Assembly: GCA_030448265.1 (NCBI GenBank)
Contig: JAUJNG010000002.1
Span: forward strand, 310,001 to 374,000
Length of the DNA: 64,000 nt
Direction of reading: 5' to 3'
DNA from: Abditibacterium sp.
GTDB lineage: Bacteria > Armatimonadota > Abditibacteriia > Abditibacteriales > Abditibacteriaceae
Position numbers and translations under genes: made by a program. This document shows, piece after piece, positions 61,130-64,000 of the stretch. Numbering within the stretch: the first letter of the stretch is position 1; each line of letters starts with the position of its first letter. Under the pieces are notes generated by a model. It had not been told where the DNA came from, ran no database searches, and saw only the letters and a list, made by a program, of their open reading frames with translations.

Positions 61130-64000
61130 ACGCGGCGTAAGCTCAAGAGCGTATTGGCTGCTTCGATCAGTTTGGTGGGCGGCACCAGTGGGCGTAGAGC
61201 CTTATAGAGTGCCGTGCGTAGGCTGCTCTTTTGCGTTTCGTTCCAGGTGTAATCGGGGTATCGTAGAAACAATGTGTTCAATTCCGAGGCGCCATCGGCA
61301 TTGAGAGCCGAGGCGAGCGGGCGAAGCGCGACGAAAAGGGCGAAGGTGTTTTCGTCCACGTCCATCTCGCGGCGCTGTTCCTGCGCGTCAACCGCTTCCT
61401 GTGCCAGCTTGTTGAAGCCTTCGAGGGCTTGCTGGGTCGTGAGTTGACGGTCCTCGTAGGCTTCAGCCAACTGTTGAGCGCGTTCGCCGATGGCCAAGAG
61501 AAACGGCTTCTGATCGCCCTCCTTTTCCGCTGTCGCCTTCAGAATCTTCATCAGATTCAGCACCTTAGTGGTGTCCGAAGCATCGCCCTCGCGTAGCGCG
61601 GCCAGCTCTTTGGGGCCGAGGCTGTGAATCGCACCAGGCAAATCCAGGTTCGGCGCGTCGGTGTGTTCGCGCAGCAGGCTTTTGACTTTTTCGGTGAACT
61701 CTTTATCCACATAAGCGCGATCCGCATACGCCGAGCGCACCAGTTCATAAAGCTCCGCCAATCGTCCGAAATCTTCGATATAAGGTCGCAAATAGGCGTC
61801 GGGCGAAAGGATGTCGTAAAGGCTTTGCACCTGTTTGAAGAAGGTGAAGAACTCTTCGCGGGTTTTGGCTTCGCCGAACGCTTCGACGGCGCGCTCTTTG
61901 GCCTTGTCGTCCCAGCCCTGCGCGAAAGGCAGGTAAACCGGCGCTTTTTCCTTCATCAAGCGCGCGAAAAGGTCTTTCAGCACGTCGATGTTCTGGATCA
62001 CCGACGCAACGATATCGGAATCAAAAGCGAGCGCCTTCTCGATCTTCTCGAAGATGCCCACGAAATCCAGCACGAAACCGACCGGCTTCACTTGGCCGTC
62101 ATCATCTTCATAGGGCCGGTTGACGCGCGCGATGGCTTGTAGCAAAACGTGATCGCGCATCGGCTTGTCAAGATACATGCAATACAAGATCGGTGCGTCG
62201 AAGCCGGTCAGCAGCTTTTCGGTCACGATGAGGATTTTTGGCGCCTCGTTCTTCTTGGTGAACGACTTGCGAACCGCTTTTTCCTGTTCTTCGCTGAGGT
62301 AATGCTCTTTGAGATCGGCGGAATCGTTGTGCGCGGGCGAATAGACGACCTGCGAATATTCGGGCGGCAAATACTTGTCGAGTTCTCGTTTATAAAGCAC
62401 GCACGCTTCCCTATCGACGCCGACCATGAACGCCTTGAAGCCCATCGGCTCCACGTTCTCACGGAAGTGCTGCGCGACATAAGCGGCGATTTTCGCCACG
62501 CGCGCCGGTGCCTTCATCATCTCCTTCAAGACGACGGCCTTGCCCAGAACCGCGTTGAGTTCCTCCACATCGGCCACGCCTTCGGCATCGCGCAAGTCCA
62601 GAAACTCGCGCTCCAAGGTTTGGCGTTCGACGCGCATCTCGGAAGGCGCGAGGGCGTAGTTGAGCTGCACCGTCGTGCCGTCTTCGATGGATTCGGCGAT
62701 GGAGTATTTGTCGAGGTAGCCTTGCGGATCGCCGCCGCCGAAGACTTTGAAAGTGCCTTTGCCTCGGCTCAGGTTGTCGATGGGCGTGCCGGTGAAACCG
62801 ATATAAGTCGCGTTGGGCAGCGCGGCCATCAGGTAGTTGCCCAGGTCGCCGCCCGTGGTGCGATGCGCCTCATCCACCAAGACAACGACGCCCTCGCGGG
62901 TGTTGATGTCGGCGGGGATGTCATCGAACTTGTGAACCATCGAGACGACCAAACCGCGATAGTCGCTCTTGAAGATGCGCTGCAAATCGGTTTTGCTCTG
63001 CGCGACTTCGACGCTGCCGATGCCGTAAGCGGTGATGTTTTTGAACAACTGCGCTTCGAGTTCGGTGCGGTCAACCAGCATCAGCACCGTCGGCTTTTCG
63101 CTCGGTTTATCGGCGTTGTCGGTTCCACTCCCGCGTAGCAAGCGCGAAGCGATGGTGATCATCGTCAGCGTTTTTCCGCTGCCCTGCGTGTGCCAGATGA
63201 GGCCGCGCTTCTGCATTGGATCGGCGACGCGATCCAGGACGCTTTCGACCGCCCGCGTTTGGTGCTGGCGCAGAATAATTTTTTGGAGTTCGTCGTTTTG
63301 CGAGAGGAAAATGACGTAATCGCGCAGCACCTCCAGAAACCGCTCGCGCCCGAAGAACGCTTTCACTTTGCGCTCGAAATCGCCGCTTTCTTCGTCTTTC
63401 CAGTTGAAGAGCGCCCGCCGCGTCGTGCTCCAGGTTCCGCCGTAGAAGAAATCGAACAGCTGCGTGACCTCGAAGACCTGCGCCGAAGTGAAGAGTTCGG
63501 GCGTTTCGCGGTGGTAACGGCGAATCTGATCCACGCCCTGAGTGAGGCCGTCCTTTTTGCCCGCCGCTTTCGCTTCGCAGATGGCGACCGGCACGCCGTT
63601 GATGCAAAACACAACGTCCGCGCGGTTCTTGAACGCCGTTCCCTGCTGCGCCCATTCGTCGGTGACGTGGAAGCGGTTGGCATCGGGGTTGTCGAAGTCG
63701 AGGAGGCGCACGTTGCGCTCGCGGTTTTCTGATGCCACGAACACGGAGTTCTCGCCGCGCAGCCAGCCGAGCGCGTCTCGGTTGCCTTCGATAGTCGGGC
63801 GCAGCAGGTTTAGCTTGCGGATGATTTCGCCGACGTTCTTTTCATCGACAACGCCAGGATTGAGCGCCACGAGTTGCGCCCGCAGCACGTCTTCGAGGTA
63901 AAGCCCTTTGTCGCCGCCGCGCAGTTCGAGCGCCGTTGCGGGCGAAAGGTTCTCCCAGCCGATTTGAGCGGCGTATTTCAGGATTGGATTTTGGACGGCA
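61126..64000 (-). CDS. hsdR: Type I restriction endonuclease subunit R (partial, runs off right edge)
   Basis: GLIWHTQGSGKTLTMITIASRLL (Walker A), VVLVDEAHRTTGGDLGNYL, GFTGTPIDNLSRG; reading frame continues upstream of 63888 to the window end. Confidence 0.93.
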   Translation of the reverse strand, partial: AVQNPILKYAAQIGWENLSPATALELRGGDKGLYLEDVLRAQLVALNPGVVDEKNVGEIIRKLNLLRPTIEGNRDALGWLRGENSVFVASENRERNVRLLDFDNPDANRFHVTDEWAQQGTAFKNRADVVFCINGVPVAICEAKAAGKKDGLTQGVDQIRRYHRETPELFTSAQVFEVTQLFDFFYGGTWSTTRRALFNWKDEESGDFERKVKAFFGRERFLEVLRDYVIFLSQNDELQKIILRQHQTRAVESVLDRVADPMQKRGLIWHTQGSGKTLTMITIASRLLRGSGTDNADKPSEKPTVLMLVDRTELEAQLFKNITAYGIGSVEVAQSKTDLQRIFKSDYRGLVVSMVHKFDDIPADINTREGVVVLVDEAHRTTGGDLGNYLMAALPNATYIGFTGTPIDNLSRGKGTFKVFGGGDPQGYLDKYSIAESIEDGTTVQLNYALAPSEMRVERQTLEREFLDLRDAEGVADVEELNAVLGKAVVLKEMMKAPARVAKIAAYVAQHFRENVEPMGFKAFMVGVDREACVLYKRELDKYLPPEYSQVVYSPAHNDSADLKEHYLSEEQEKAVRKSFTKKNEAPKILIVTEKLLTGFDAPILYCMYLDKPMRDHVLLQAIARVNRPYEDDDGQVKPVGFVLDFVGIFEKIEKALAFDSDIVASVIQNIDVLKDLFARLMKEKAPVYLPFAQGWDDKAKERAVEAFGEAKTREEFFTFFKQVQSLYDILSPDAYLRPYIEDFGRLAELYELVRSAYADRAYVDKEFTEKVKSLLREHTDAPNLDLPGAIHSLGPKELAALREGDASDTTKVLNLMKILKATAEKEGDQKPFLLAIGERAQQLAEAYEDRQLTTQQALEGFNKLAQEAVDAQEQRREMDVDENTFALFVALRPLASALNADGASELNTLFLRYPDYTWNETQKSSLRTALYKALRPLVPPTKLIEAANTLLSLRRV

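Noticed and set aside
62149-63138. 329-aa plus-strand ORF opposite hsdR
   Set aside because: Shadow ORF; hsdR on the minus strand has all expected motifs.

Overview
The window has two parts. (1) About 1-36.8 kb is a mostly minus-strand carbohydrate-catabolism locus. It encodes two GH29-like and two GH95-like alpha-L-fucosidases, a GH63/trehalase-like hydrolase, GH2 and GH2/5-like proteins, BNR-repeat and beta-helix proteins, an SGNH hydrolase, four phytanoyl-CoA-dioxygenase-like (PhyH) proteins, two Gfo/Idh/MocA oxidoreductases, two xylose-isomerase-like TIM barrels, two AraC regulators, one LacI regulator and a DUF1559/prepilin-like protein. (2) About 37-64 kb is an accessory, plasmid- or ICE-like region. 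It contains an IS481-type remnant, a decayed inverted paralogue of a YdjM-like membrane hydrolase, a large N6-adenine DNA methyltransferase with a small PD-(D/E)xK-like partner, a TraG/VirD4-type ATPase with a replication-relaxation protein, and a ParB-like protein. It ends with a type I restriction HsdR coupled to a YgjP-like metallopeptidase. The most unusual content is a same-strand cluster at about 46.9-55.4 kb: an orphan NrdG-like radical SAM protein, a multi-domain CbxX/SpoVK-type AAA+ ATPase, a divergent Hsp70, two coiled-coil proteins and a tail-anchored membrane protein. It is followed by a second small module (XRE, Ig-like, TPR-membrane, exported ankyrin). This is my main candidate for an undescribed system. 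Its function is inference only. The DUF1559 protein and overall gene content are reminiscent of Armatimonadota or a similar phylum, but I cannot establish taxonomy from this window. No tRNA, rRNA or CRISPR array was seen.
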